Shown here one piece after another: positions 8,833 through 18,021 of a DNA stretch of 64,000 bases. The stretch comes from Planctomycetota bacterium (lineage in GTDB: Bacteria; Planctomycetota; JACOTG01): positions 1-64,000 of the forward strand of contig JACOTG010000307.1 of assembly GCA_016178505.1 (NCBI GenBank), written 5' to 3'. Positions within the stretch are counted from its first letter, which is position 1; every line of letters starts with the position of its first letter. A program made the position numbers and the translations under genes. The notes below the pieces were generated by a model. That model was not told where the DNA came from, did not search any database, and was given only the letters and a program-made list of their open reading frames with translations.

Positions 8833-9425
8833 AGGGCTGGATCTTCGTCGTCGTGATGGGAGCGTCGCTCGCTGCGGGCGCCGCGCGCTCGCTCGCCCAA
8901 CCCGTCTCGCCGCCGCCCGCGCCGGGCCAGAAGAAGGAAGAGCCGCCGGTGCAAGTGAAGGCCTATCTCGACGTCGACGCCGTTCGGCCGGGCGACACGT
9001 TTCGCGTCGCGATCGTGTTCACGATGAAGAAAGGCCTTCACATCTACGGCGCCGATTCCAAGGGCGAAGACGTGATCAAGACGAAGGTCACGCCGCCGAA
9101 GATCGCCGGCATCGAGTGGGAGGCGCCGACGTATCCGAAGTCCGTCGAAAAGAAGCTCGGCGAGGAGACGTTCCGCCTCTACGAGGGCGAAGCGACGGTG
9201 ATCGTGAAGGGCAAGGCCGCCGCGAGCCTCGAGCCGGGCACCGTGGACATGAAGTTCGAGATTGCCTATCAAGCGTGCACCGACGAGTATTGCCTCGAGC
9301 CGCACTTGAAGGACGGCGCCGTCCTGAAGGCGCGCATCGCGAAGGCCGGCGACGCGGTGAAGCCCGCGAACGCCGAGATCTTCGCCGAGAAGAAAACCGA
9401 CGCCGCGCCGAAGAGCGGCGGCTAG
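8829..9425 (+). CDS. Secreted stand-alone DsbD N-terminal-like domain protein
   Basis: 198 residues. A signal peptide (hydrophobic to about residue 20, ending SLAQ) is followed by one DsbD-alpha/DsbC-type immunoglobulin-like domain: VRPGDTFRVAIVFTMKKGLHI, then YQACTDEYCLEPHLKDG. The two cysteines in QACTDEYC match the redox pair of the DsbD N-domain. It begins inside the aminopeptidase stop (ATGA) and lies 12 bases before the full DsbD, whose own N-domain is similar (VRPGDDFQIAVVFTIAEHYHIY; FQFCNEEVCFPPQ). It is probably a periplasmic thiol carrier working with DsbD to pass reductant to client proteins. The duplication is visible; the partnership is inferred. Confidence 0.8.
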   Translation: MKGWIFVVVMGASLAAGAARSLAQPVSPPPAPGQKKEEPPVQVKAYLDVDAVRPGDTFRVAIVFTMKKGLHIYGADSKGEDVIKTKVTPPKIAGIEWEAPTYPKSVEKKLGEETFRLYEGEATVIVKGKAAASLEPGTVDMKFEIAYQACTDEYCLEPHLKDGAVLKARIAKAGDAVKPANAEIFAEKKTDAAPKSGG

Positions 9426-9437
9426 AAAGCGACCCCG

Positions 9438-11240
9438 ATGATCCGCCTCGCTTCGACGCTGCTCTTGCTGGCGCTCGCGCAGAGCCCGCCGCCCCCGCCG
9501 GGTCAACCGAGTTCGGACCCGGTCAAGGTCGAAGCGATTCTCGGCGTCGATCGCGTTCGCCCCGGCGACGACTTCCAGATCGCGGTCGTCTTCACGATCG
9601 CCGAGCACTACCACATCTATGCGCCCGACGAGCCGGCCGAGAACTACACCAAGACGGCGTTGAAGCAGCCGGCGATTCAGGGCATTGCTTGGGAGTCACC
9701 GCGGTTTCCGACATCGACGGAGATGAAGTCGGGAGTCGAGACTCTTCGTGTCTACGAGAAGCGCGCCGTCGTGACGTTTCGCGGGCACGCAGACGACCGT
9801 TTGCCACTCGGCGAGATCAGCGTCCCGCTCGAGGTCGACTTCCAGTTCTGCAACGAGGAAGTTTGCTTTCCGCCGCAAAGAGGGGTCCCTCTCGCGCTGA
9901 AGATTCTCGTGGTTGCGAAGGGTGAGGCCGTCGTCCCCGCACGTGCTGATCTCTTCGCCGATGCCGGCGGTGATCAGGAATCGGGATTCGGCGATCTGCT
10001 CAAGCGGAGCTTGTGGGTGGCGCTGGCAGGACTACTCATCGGGGGGATCGGCACGGCGTTCACACCGTGCGTGCTGCCGATGATCCCGTTCACCGTCGCG
10101 TTCTTCACGAACCAAGTGGATCGCAGCAAAGGGAAGACGCTCCTTCTAGCGCTCACGTACACCGCGGGAATCGTGACGACGTTTTCTCTGTTGGGTTGGC
10201 TCTTCGGCCGCGCCGGTTCCTCCGCCGGATCGATCCTCGGCAATCCGTGGGTCGTCGGCGTCTTCATCGCCATCTTCGTCGCACTCGGGCTCTCGTGCTT
10301 CGGTCTGTTCGAGCTCACGATCCCGGCTCCGATCATGGCGAAGCTCGGAGGCGGCGGAAGCCGCGAGGGTCGCCTCGGAGCCTACGTCATGGGACTGCTC
10401 CTCGGCGTCGTCGCCGCTCCGTGCGTCGGCCCGGTGCTCGCGAGCCTTCTCCTTTGGATCGCGAAGCACGGCAGCGGCGTCGTGGGCCTCCTCTTGATGG
10501 CGGTCTATGGACTTGGGCTCGGGCTCCCGTTCATCGCGCTGGCGTTCGCGTCCGGGTCGATTCCGCGGGCCGGCGCGTGGATGGTGTGGGTGAAGGAGGT
10601 CTTTGGAGTCCTGATCTTCGGGACGGCACTCTACTACCTCTACACGATCCCCCCGAACAAGCCGCTGATCGTTGGACTCTTCGGCGTCGGTTGCATCGCG
10701 CTCGCCATTCGATATCTGTGGCCCGCCATCCGGCACGCAGAGTCGGAGCACGAGTCCGTCGTGCTGGGCATCGTTGCGGCCCTTCTCGCCACGTACTCGT
10801 TCCTTCCAAAGGCGCTGACGCACCCGATCGGCCTTCCGAACATCGCGCAGATCCTCTTCCACGAGAGCTGGCTCCCGTGGCGTACCGATCACGACCAAGC
10901 GCTCGCCGATGCGAAGCGCGACGGGCGTCCGGCGTTCGTCGACTTCACGGCCGCGTGGTGCCCGAGCTGCCACGAGATGGAGCGCATGATGGAGGAGCCC
11001 GACGTCTGGGCCGTGCTGCAGCGATTCGTGCTGATCCAACTCGACTGCACGAACGCCGACAGCGCAGGGACGATCCTGCGGAACGAACGCTATGGAAAGC
11101 ACGGCCTCGGCGGAGTTCCTTCATCGGCCTACTACAACGCGAAGGGCGAGCTCGTCGAGGCACACTATGGCGCGCTAGAGAAGGAAGCATTCGTCAAGAT
11201 CCTCCGGTCCGTGGACACGCGTCCGCCGCTCGGGGACTAG
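9438..11240 (+). CDS. dsbD: Thiol:disulfide interchange protein DsbD
   Basis: 600 residues with all three DsbD modules. The periplasmic N-domain (about residues 1-165) has the FCNEEVC pair. The membrane core has about eight segments, including TAFTPCVLPMIPF and APCVGPVLASLLL, which carry the two intramembrane cysteines. The C-terminal thioredoxin-like domain has the CxxC site TAAWCPSCHEMERM near residue 512. It moves electrons from cytoplasmic thioredoxin across the inner membrane to periplasmic partners, for example in cytochrome c maturation or disulfide repair. It follows the DsbD-N-like gene and is likely co-transcribed with it. All key cysteines are present and length is normal. Confidence 0.93.
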   Translation: MIRLASTLLLLALAQSPPPPPGQPSSDPVKVEAILGVDRVRPGDDFQIAVVFTIAEHYHIYAPDEPAENYTKTALKQPAIQGIAWESPRFPTSTEMKSGVETLRVYEKRAVVTFRGHADDRLPLGEISVPLEVDFQFCNEEVCFPPQRGVPLALKILVVAKGEAVVPARADLFADAGGDQESGFGDLLKRSLWVALAGLLIGGIGTAFTPCVLPMIPFTVAFFTNQVDRSKGKTLLLALTYTAGIVTTFSLLGWLFGRAGSSAGSILGNPWVVGVFIAIFVALGLSCFGLFELTIPAPIMAKLGGGGSREGRLGAYVMGLLLGVVAAPCVGPVLASLLLWIAKHGSGVVGLLLMAVYGLGLGLPFIALAFASGSIPRAGAWMVWVKEVFGVLIFGTALYYLYTIPPNKPLIVGLFGVGCIALAIRYLWPAIRHAESEHESVVLGIVAALLATYSFLPKALTHPIGLPNIAQILFHESWLPWRTDHDQALADAKRDGRPAFVDFTAAWCPSCHEMERMMEEPDVWAVLQRFVLIQLDCTNADSAGTILRNERYGKHGLGGVPSSAYYNAKGELVEAHYGALEKEAFVKILRSVDTRPPLGD

Positions 11241-11447
11241 TCCGCGAGCGCAGCAAAGTAGCGGCCTCCAGGGCGACGCTGATTTGCCTCTCCGCTGATC
11301 GTCCGGTATAGTCCCGCGCACCAACGGCCTCGACCCGGCTCTTGCCGGAGGGGTCCGTTCCCTTCCGACGCGATTCCCCACCGCCACGCCCTCCCTCCGC
11401 CCGCATCGCGTTTCGATTTCATCGCCAAGAAGAAACAGAGAGTGCCC

Positions 11448-14162
11448 ATGCTGTTCGGGACAGAGAAGATTCGTTTCGTCGCGCTCGCGCTGGCCGTCAT
11501 CGTCGTCGGCACCGTCGAAGCACGCGCACAAGGAGATGCTTCGGCCTCGGCGGATGTCACGTTCGACACGCCGCAGACCGAGGTCGGAGTATTCGACGTC
11601 TGGGAGGCTGCGGTTCGCGTGACGTCGCCGGCGCCCGGCAATCCGTTCACGGCGAACCGGCTCGTGGGCTGGTTCGTGCACACGGCGGACGGAAGCCGGA
11701 CGTCGATCGAAGGATTCTGCGACTCGCCGGATGGCTCGCTGTATCGCTTGCGTTTCGCTCCGCGGCAGACGGGCGATTACGTCTTCACGCTGCACCTCGA
11801 CGACGGCCGTCGCGTCGCGGAGCAATCGGGCGCATTCACGGCGATCGCGGGCGACAACCCCGGGTTCCTGCGCGTCGACCCGAACCATCCGCACCACTTC
11901 GTGTGGGAGAAGACCGCCCGGCACTTCTATCTCCTCGGACACACGGCGTACCACATCGCCAACCCTCACGTGCCCGACGAAAACTGGATCTCGTACCTCG
12001 ACCACATCTCATCGCTCGGCTTCAACAAGGTCCGAATGCTGATCTCGAGCGGGCGGTCGCGCGTCTTCTGGCACTACCAGATCTTCCCGTGGACCGGAGA
12101 CATGGACACGTCGACTTACGATCAGTATGACGTGCCGACCTGGCAGCACTTCGAGCGCATCATTCGCGCGATGGCCGACCGCGGCATCGTCGCGGACGTG
12201 ATCTTCGAGGTCGACAAGGAGAACCTCTCGTCGCACTTCTCGACGTTCGACGTTCCGTCGGATCGCGAGAAGGCCTTCTACCGCTACGCCGTGAACCGCT
12301 TCGGCGCGTTCACGAACGTCGTGTGGAACCTCGGCAACGAACACCTCGAGTACCACTCCCAGGCGTGGGCCAACGCAATGGGTCGCTATCTGAAGACGAT
12401 CGACCCGTACGACCACCTCGCCACCGCGCACGGGTTCAGCGCGTTCCCGTACGGCCGCGAGGCCTGGGCGGACACCGTGTGCATCCAGGCGTATCCCGGC
12501 GGAGGGCCGACGCACCCGGTCGACGAGTGGATGAACCTCTTCTATGCAACGACCGCGACGTACCGCTACGAGAAGCCGATCGTCGACGACGAGTACGGCT
12601 ACGAAGTCCCTTACCCGCCCGACTCCGTGCGGAAGACGCACTGGGTACTCGCGTGCTCGGGCTGCTACGGGTCGTACGGGAGCAACGAGTCACTCACGGT
12701 CCGCACCGACGAGCAGCGCCTCTGGAGCTATGAGGTCGCCGATGCGCAGGTCGCGAAGGTGAAAGCCTTCTTCGAGAAGACCGCGTACTGGCTGCTATCG
12801 AACGATCAATCGGTGATCACGCACTCCGATCAGCCGGCGTTTTGCGTGGCGAACCACGGCTGCGAGTACGTCGTGTACTTGCCGAACGGCGGATCCGTCA
12901 GCCTCGATCTCGGAGACGCGAGCGGCGTCGACCTCCCGATCGAATGGATCGATCCGCAGACGCTCGAAGCGACCCCCGCCGATCCGCCGTCGACGCGCGG
13001 CGCGAGCCAGCTCGAATTGCAGCCGCCGGCTACCGGCGACCTCGTCCTTCACGTCGGCAAGGTCATCAAGGACGAACCCTACGCGAATCACTTCGACGAC
13101 GACGAGCCGTCGTCGTGGAAAGTCGTGAACGGAACGTGGGCCTCGGTGGATGGCTCGCTGCAGCAGACCGACCCACGCCAGACGGCGGACTGCATCACGC
13201 TCGTCGACCACGCGTTCTCGAGTTTCATCTTCGACGTCGACGTCCGCGTCGCAGACGGCTCCAATCGGTGGGCGGGCGTGTCGCTACGCAAGGTGGATCC
13301 CAACGATGGCTATTGGGAGTCGGGATACCTATTGTTGCTGAGGAACGACGGAACGGTCGAACTCCTCGAGCCTGTGAATCGCGACTACCGGTCGATCGCT
13401 CGTGCGACGTCGCGCGCGCTTCGGCCCGGCGCGTGGAATCACCTCCAAGTCGTCGCACGCGGCGGAGTGTTTCTCGTTTTCGTGAACGGCGAGCAAGCGT
13501 TCGGTTACTCGATCGACTCGCCCACGTACGACTCGGGCTTCGTCGGGCTCGCCGGTGAAGGCGGCGTGGTCGAGTTCGACGACGTCATCGTTCGACCGAT
13601 TTTCTACGAGGACTGGGACGACTGCGTGACGGACGGCGTGCGAGCCGTGCGCGGGAATTGGCAAGCGCAGGACCTCGCGTTCGTGAAGACCGGCGACAAG
13701 AGCCCCGCCATCGCGGCCGTCGACTTCCCTGGACTCTACGAGTTCACGTCGTCCGTCGAGGTCACGATTCCGGATGCGAACTCGAGCGACTTCGCCGGCA
13801 TCCTGCTTTCACAAGGACCGATCGAATGGCCGTTCACGGCGCCGGCGTTCGCCATCGCCGTTTCGAACCGCGGCGCGGCGGGCGTTCCGACGCTCGCGCT
13901 CGTTCGCCTCGACGGAAGCGAGCGCCGAGTGCTCGACGTCTTTCCCGACGTCTACGGCGATCGGCTGAAACCAGGCGAGATGAATCGGCTCGTCGTCACG
14001 ATCGCCGGCGGCATGTTGTCGGTGAACGTCAACGGCCGGCTCTTGATCTCGTACCAGAACAACGGCGGCTCGTACGGGGCGATCCGAGTCGGACTCCTTT
14101 GCGGCGAGACCGAGACGCGGTTCGACGCGCTGACGGTGAAGGACGACCAACTTCCCGAGTAG
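11448..14162 (+). CDS. Secreted glycoside hydrolase (DUF5060 + apiosidase-like barrel) with two LamG-like domains
   Basis: 904 residues from ATG 11448 (a GTG two codons upstream is possible). A signal peptide ends at about VEARAQ. The N-terminal DUF5060-type beta domain (about 35-140) is followed by a TIM-barrel of the DUF4038/apiosidase type (about 145-440), with YLLGHTAYHI, the likely acid/base glutamate in VVWNLGNEHLEY and a second carboxylate region in PIVDDEYGYE. A short beta domain and then two concanavalin/LamG-like domains (about 540-715 and 720-900) with matching EFDDVIVRP and RFDALTVKD ends could bind glycans. It is probably extracellular and degrades plant-type or exopolysaccharide side chains; the substrate cannot be told from sequence. 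The two C-terminal modules look like a tandem duplication. Confidence 0.75.
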   Translation: MLFGTEKIRFVALALAVIVVGTVEARAQGDASASADVTFDTPQTEVGVFDVWEAAVRVTSPAPGNPFTANRLVGWFVHTADGSRTSIEGFCDSPDGSLYRLRFAPRQTGDYVFTLHLDDGRRVAEQSGAFTAIAGDNPGFLRVDPNHPHHFVWEKTARHFYLLGHTAYHIANPHVPDENWISYLDHISSLGFNKVRMLISSGRSRVFWHYQIFPWTGDMDTSTYDQYDVPTWQHFERIIRAMADRGIVADVIFEVDKENLSSHFSTFDVPSDREKAFYRYAVNRFGAFTNVVWNLGNEHLEYHSQAWANAMGRYLKTIDPYDHLATAHGFSAFPYGREAWADTVCIQAYPGGGPTHPVDEWMNLFYATTATYRYEKPIVDDEYGYEVPYPPDSVRKTHWVLACSGCYGSYGSNESLTVRTDEQRLWSYEVADAQVAKVKAFFEKTAYWLLSNDQSVITHSDQPAFCVANHGCEYVVYLPNGGSVSLDLGDASGVDLPIEWIDPQTLEATPADPPSTRGASQLELQPPATGDLVLHVGKVIKDEPYANHFDDDEPSSWKVVNGTWASVDGSLQQTDPRQTADCITLVDHAFSSFIFDVDVRVADGSNRWAGVSLRKVDPNDGYWESGYLLLLRNDGTVELLEPVNRDYRSIARATSRALRPGAWNHLQVVARGGVFLVFVNGEQAFGYSIDSPTYDSGFVGLAGEGGVVEFDDVIVRPIFYEDWDDCVTDGVRAVRGNWQAQDLAFVKTGDKSPAIAAVDFPGLYEFTSSVEVTIPDANSSDFAGILLSQGPIEWPFTAPAFAIAVSNRGAAGVPTLALVRLDGSERRVLDVFPDVYGDRLKPGEMNRLVVTIAGGMLSVNVNGRLLISYQNNGGSYGAIRVGLLCGETETRFDALTVKDDQLPE

Positions 14163-14240
14163 GGACCCGTGCCGAAATAATCGCGTCGCCTTCCCACGGA
14201 TCCTAGCGGGGCTCGACTGCGGGCGCGTATCCTGCCCGTC

Positions 14241-15131
14241 ATGGAGCCCAGTGAACTTCGCGCGCGAATCGCAGGAGACGTCGAGGCCGCGCGACGGCTC
14301 GCCGTCGTGCACGTCGGAATCGAGGCGGGCCTTCTCCGCTTCCTGCGCGCCGCCGGCCGACCGTTCATTCCCGAAGAACTCGCTCAAAAGCTCGACCTCG
14401 ATGCCGAGCTCGTCGCCGCATGGTGCTCCGCAGCACTCGCGTGCGGTCTCGTCGTCGAAACGCCGAACGGAACCGTGCGGGGCGCGCCGTGCCTTGCCGA
14501 TCTGCCGCTGGAGTCGCCAGCTTCGCTCAGGGTCGCCGACACGCTCGCTCGCATCGTGGACGACCTCGTTGCGACGCCGGCGTTGATGAAATCGCGCGCG
14601 CGCATCGCGCCGGAGCGCCACGGCGCGGAGTGGATCGAGACGCGCGCGAACTCGCGCCTGGATCTCGCTTGTTCGGCCGCGAGAGCGGCGGCATCCCTCG
14701 GGATGGCTCCGCGCGCGGCCGCGGTCGACGGTCTTCGGCGAGAGTCGGATCTGCCTTGGCTTCGGCGCGAGATCCCTAACGCCGAGTGGCGCCTCATCGA
14801 CGCGGGAGCGGAGAGTCCCCTCCTGCATGCTACGGCGAGCGATCTCTTGATCGTTCCGGCGACGCTGCACGAGATCACCGCTCCGCTCCAGCGCGCGCGC
14901 GTCACCCAATTGCGCGCGCTCGTCGCGCCACGAGGCGCCGTGTTCGTCGTCGAGCTCGAGGACGATCCCTTCCTCGCGATGTCGCTCGCGGCGTGCGGGC
15001 GCGCCGCGCTCTCGCGAGACCGTGCGGCGTCGCTCCTCGAAGGCGCGGGGTTCGTCGCCGTTCGCGACGCGCCGGCCCCGAGCGAATCGACGTTCGGGCT
15101 CATCGCCGAATCGCCGTGCGACGCTCCGTAG
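14241..15131 (+). CDS. Methyltransferase-like protein with winged-helix N-terminus
   Basis: 296 residues. The N-terminal 75 residues form a helical/winged-helix region typical of the dimerisation domain of small-molecule O-methyltransferases (GIEAGLLRFLR; FIPEELAQKLDLDAELVAAW). The rest looks like a Rossmann-type methyltransferase (DLLIVPATLHEITAP; LRALVAPRGAVFVVELEDDP; LLEGAGFVAVR). However, the glycine-rich SAM loop that normally follows the first strand is not recognisable, so binding may be weak or lost. It is followed by a hydrolase remnant that begins within its last codons. Function unknown. Confidence 0.55.
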   Translation: MEPSELRARIAGDVEAARRLAVVHVGIEAGLLRFLRAAGRPFIPEELAQKLDLDAELVAAWCSAALACGLVVETPNGTVRGAPCLADLPLESPASLRVADTLARIVDDLVATPALMKSRARIAPERHGAEWIETRANSRLDLACSAARAAASLGMAPRAAAVDGLRRESDLPWLRREIPNAEWRLIDAGAESPLLHATASDLLIVPATLHEITAPLQRARVTQLRALVAPRGAVFVVELEDDPFLAMSLAACGRAALSRDRAASLLEGAGFVAVRDAPAPSESTFGLIAESPCDAP

Positions 15132-15393
15132 CCATCCTCGTCGGCGTCCTCGGAGTCGTGCTCTTCCTCGTTTGCGCACTTCCGCGGGTCGCCGCGAGGG
15201 GCATCGTGCGGCCGTATCGGCGCTCGGACGAATCGCGCGCGACGCCCGCCGCGTGGGCCGCCGTGCGCGCCGCCGGCATCGACCCGCGGCCGCTCGACTT
15301 TCTCGGCGAAGGCGACGTGCCGCTCTCTTCGTGATGGGCGGCTCCGCGTACGTGGACGCTCTCGCCGGATTCTTCGACGAGACGCTTCACTAA
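15116..15393 (+). pseudogene. Probable remnant of a membrane-anchored alpha/beta hydrolase
   Basis: A GTG at 15116, overlapping the methyltransferase-like gene, opens a 72-residue frame with one TM (AILVGVLGVVLFLVCALP) and a continuation resembling the N-terminus of membrane-anchored alpha/beta hydrolases. It stops at 15332-15334. In the next frame the bases up to a TAA at 15391-15393 read FVMGGSAYVDALAGFFDETL, which resembles the end of such an enzyme. The catalytic middle is absent. The simplest reading is an internal deletion plus frameshift; a genuine small membrane protein (15116-15334) is the alternative. Confidence 0.4.
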
Positions 15394-15494
15394 CGCGTTG
15401 GCTTGACCTCGAATCGCCGACCCGGTACACACACGGATCCGAGTCCCGTGAGCTTCTGTCGGCGAGCGGCGCGCACGCACGAGGTTGCGACCTC

Positions 15495-16250
15495 TTGGAA
15501 CAATGGATTCTCGATCGCTTCGCCGAGCTGGCGTGGCATCCCTGGAAAGCCTACGGGCTCATGGTGGTGCTGCTCGTGTCGGCGAGCTTCGGCCAGCCGC
15601 TCCCCGAAGAGGTTTCGCTCATCGCCGCGGGCCTCCTCTCTTTCATGGCTGCGCATCCCGCCGATTACCCGCCGCCCTACCCCGGCGCTGTGGGCGTGGA
15701 CGTCCATCTCGCGGCGGTCATCTGCTTCGTGTCCGTGCTCGGCGCCGACCTCCTCGTGTTCTGGCTTGGCAGACGTTACGGCGCGATGGTGCTGCAGTGG
15801 AAGCTCCTGCGCCGCTTCCTCTCACCCGAGCGGCTCGAACGCGTCACGTCGCGCGTGAGGCGGCGAGGCTACATTGCCGCGGGTCTGTTTCGGTTCACGC
15901 CCGGGCTGCGATTCCCGGGATTCTTCGCTTGCGGGATGCTGGGTCTCAGCGTCGTGAAGTTCACGCTCGCCGACGGGCTGATGGCCGTGCTCACGGTGCC
16001 GACGCAGATCTACCTCGTCGCGATCTTCGGCGAGAGGATCATTCACCAGCTCAAGCACTTCAACGGTGTGCTCGCGGTGCTCGCACTGCTTTTTGTCGGC
16101 GCGTTCGTCGCGTGGCACCTCTGGCAGAGGCGGCGCGACGCGCGCGCGGCGGCCGCGGTGGCGCCTCTTCCGGACGGCTACTCGTCGCGCGTCTCGCAGC
16201 GAAGCGCGAACGCCAACGAGCCGTCGGGCGAGTCTTCGAGCACTCGGTAG
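15495..16250 (+). CDS. DedA-family membrane protein
   Basis: 251 residues from a TTG at 15495; the next Met (15561) would remove a family-typical N-terminus. The DedA/SNARE-associated domain is recognised by FGQPLPEEVSLIAAG near the start, the LGADLLVFWLGRRYG segment and the signature FRFTPGLRFPGFFACGMLG. About five membrane segments are present. DedA proteins act as lipid or polyprenyl-phosphate transport factors that help envelope homeostasis and membrane potential. The C-terminal tail of about 40 residues is polar and low in complexity, and its last 73 bases overlap the 3' end of the convergent gene on the other strand. Confidence 0.85.
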   Translation: MEQWILDRFAELAWHPWKAYGLMVVLLVSASFGQPLPEEVSLIAAGLLSFMAAHPADYPPPYPGAVGVDVHLAAVICFVSVLGADLLVFWLGRRYGAMVLQWKLLRRFLSPERLERVTSRVRRRGYIAAGLFRFTPGLRFPGFFACGMLGLSVVKFTLADGLMAVLTVPTQIYLVAIFGERIIHQLKHFNGVLAVLALLFVGAFVAWHLWQRRRDARAAAAVAPLPDGYSSRVSQRSANANEPSGESSSTR

Positions 16251-18007
16251 ACCCACCGTCCCGGCGTCAGCATCCACGTGCCTCCGAGGTCGAACGTCGT
16301 GACGCTCGGCTGCTGTAGAGCGCCGACGTGCGCGGTCCCGGGTGCGTGCGACTCCGGCACGTCCGCTGCACGGCTCAGCGAACCTCTCACTCCCACGTCG
16401 ACGATTCCGCCGTCGAGTCCGCGCCGCGTCGTCAGCTCGAGTGCGAGCCCCGTGAACATCGCGGTAACGATGGGATCCGAGATCTGTGCACTCTCCGCGA
16501 TCTCGACGTCGTAGTCGGTGACGATGGCGCGCTCTCGGCCGACGACCAGCGCGGCCGAGTCGCGCTCGAGGCATGCGGTCGAGCCGCGCACGAGCACGGT
16601 CGATCCCTTCCCACCAGGGACGGAATCCGACGCGTCGTCGGCAAGCGTTCCGCGGAGCGGATCGATGCGGCGACGTGTCGCGACGGGAAGCTTGACGACG
16701 GCCGCATCGAAGCTCGCTCCACGCCTCATCGTACGCGTCAAGGATTCGACCACGGCGCCGAGCTTGTCCGCGCCCGCCGATTCGAGGGTCACGGCAAAAA
16801 GCGACGGGCCGATGTCCGTTCCGATGTTGCCGTACGGGATGTCGCCCGCCGCGGCCCCGAGGATGTTGACGACGCTCGACATGTCGAAGGTTGGATTGGC
16901 CTCTCGCTTTTCCCACGCGGGGTCGGGAGGCGCGCCGCTTCGCTGCGACGCGCCGAGCTGCGACGGCGGGATCTTGGCCTCGATACCGTCGCCGAGTGAC
17001 CTCGGAACGGAAGGGGCAAAGCGACTCGGACGGCGAACGAGGAGGTCGATGTCGAAAATTGGAAACGGCGATCGTGACGGTTCTACCGAAAGGGGCGTCG
17101 CGCTCACGAGTATCGCGACAGGCCGGGGTTCCCTCGCGCCGCTCGGCCCCGCAACGCCGACGCTACCGAGCACCACCCCTCCGCCGTCGGGCACAACGAT
17201 GCTTGCGCCGACGCGCGTGACCGAGAACGTCGGAAGCTGAATCGAGCCGATCTCGGGAAGCTGCGTCGCGAACGACGGAATCGGGCGATCGAGGACGACG
17301 ACGTCCGCCGTGGTCTCGATCTCCACGAACCCGACCCCTGCATAGCGCACGCGCACGCCCGCCGACACGCCGTCTCGCGCCACCGAGACGACGGGGTCGG
17401 CGATCTCGGCCTTGTTCGCCACCTCCACCTCGAAGTCGGAAACGTAGCTCGTCTCCGACGTCGCACCGACGACGACGCGTTGTCCCGCCTCCACCGTGAC
17501 GTCTCGAACGTCCGCACCGTCGCTTTCCGAGAGCCGCTTCACTTCGGCCGCGCTCACCGCAACGCTGCGCAACGACGCGACCGATTCACTGGGAAGCACG
17601 ACCACGCGGACGGCGTACGAGCGGCACGCGGCTGCGTGGGCGCCGGCGAGAACCTGGCGAATCAAATCGTGCTTGGCAGCCGTTTGACTGGCAAGGACCA
17701 CGTCGTCGAGCAGGTCGTAGCTCGTGCCCGGTGAGTTCTCGTCGCCGAGCGCCTTTCCGACGAGGTTGAGCACGCCCTGCCCGTCGACGCGAACGCGCTG
17801 GCGCGCCGTTACCCATTGTCCGCGGTCTCCGGGTGTCGCAACGTCCGGAACGATTGGGAAAAACCCGAGCGGCGGTGAGTACGCGTCGGCCCGTAGGTGG
17901 ACGAGGAGCGGGATCGAATAGGTGCGCAGTTCGAGTCGCTCCGCCGGATTGTCGGCGGGAGAGCCGATCGCGAGCAGGGAAAGGGCGAGTCCAATCGTGT
18001 TCGTCAT
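16178..18007 (-). CDS. Secreted protein of unknown function with an internal duplication
   Basis: 609 residues. GGAG lies 6 bases before the ATG, and a short signal peptide (TNTIGLALSLLAIGS) follows. The body has two related halves: DFEVEVANKAEIADPVVSV at about 190-210 corresponds to DYDVEIAESAQISDPIVTA at about 500-520, and each follows a region rich in short beta strands. No enzymatic motif or named family was recognised. It is the third gene of an operon with an ECF sigma factor and a HEAT-repeat anti-sigma protein, 14 bases after the latter, so it may be an envelope product made or sensed by that system. Its 3' end overlaps the convergent DedA gene. Confidence 0.6.
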   Translation of the reverse strand: MTNTIGLALSLLAIGSPADNPAERLELRTYSIPLLVHLRADAYSPPLGFFPIVPDVATPGDRGQWVTARQRVRVDGQGVLNLVGKALGDENSPGTSYDLLDDVVLASQTAAKHDLIRQVLAGAHAAACRSYAVRVVVLPSESVASLRSVAVSAAEVKRLSESDGADVRDVTVEAGQRVVVGATSETSYVSDFEVEVANKAEIADPVVSVARDGVSAGVRVRYAGVGFVEIETTADVVVLDRPIPSFATQLPEIGSIQLPTFSVTRVGASIVVPDGGGVVLGSVGVAGPSGAREPRPVAILVSATPLSVEPSRSPFPIFDIDLLVRRPSRFAPSVPRSLGDGIEAKIPPSQLGASQRSGAPPDPAWEKREANPTFDMSSVVNILGAAAGDIPYGNIGTDIGPSLFAVTLESAGADKLGAVVESLTRTMRRGASFDAAVVKLPVATRRRIDPLRGTLADDASDSVPGGKGSTVLVRGSTACLERDSAALVVGRERAIVTDYDVEIAESAQISDPIVTAMFTGLALELTTRRGLDGGIVDVGVRGSLSRAADVPESHAPGTAHVGALQQPSVTTFDLGGTWMLTPGRWVYRVLEDSPDGSLAFALRCETRDE

Positions 18008-18021
18008 GAGGGTCTCCGTGT

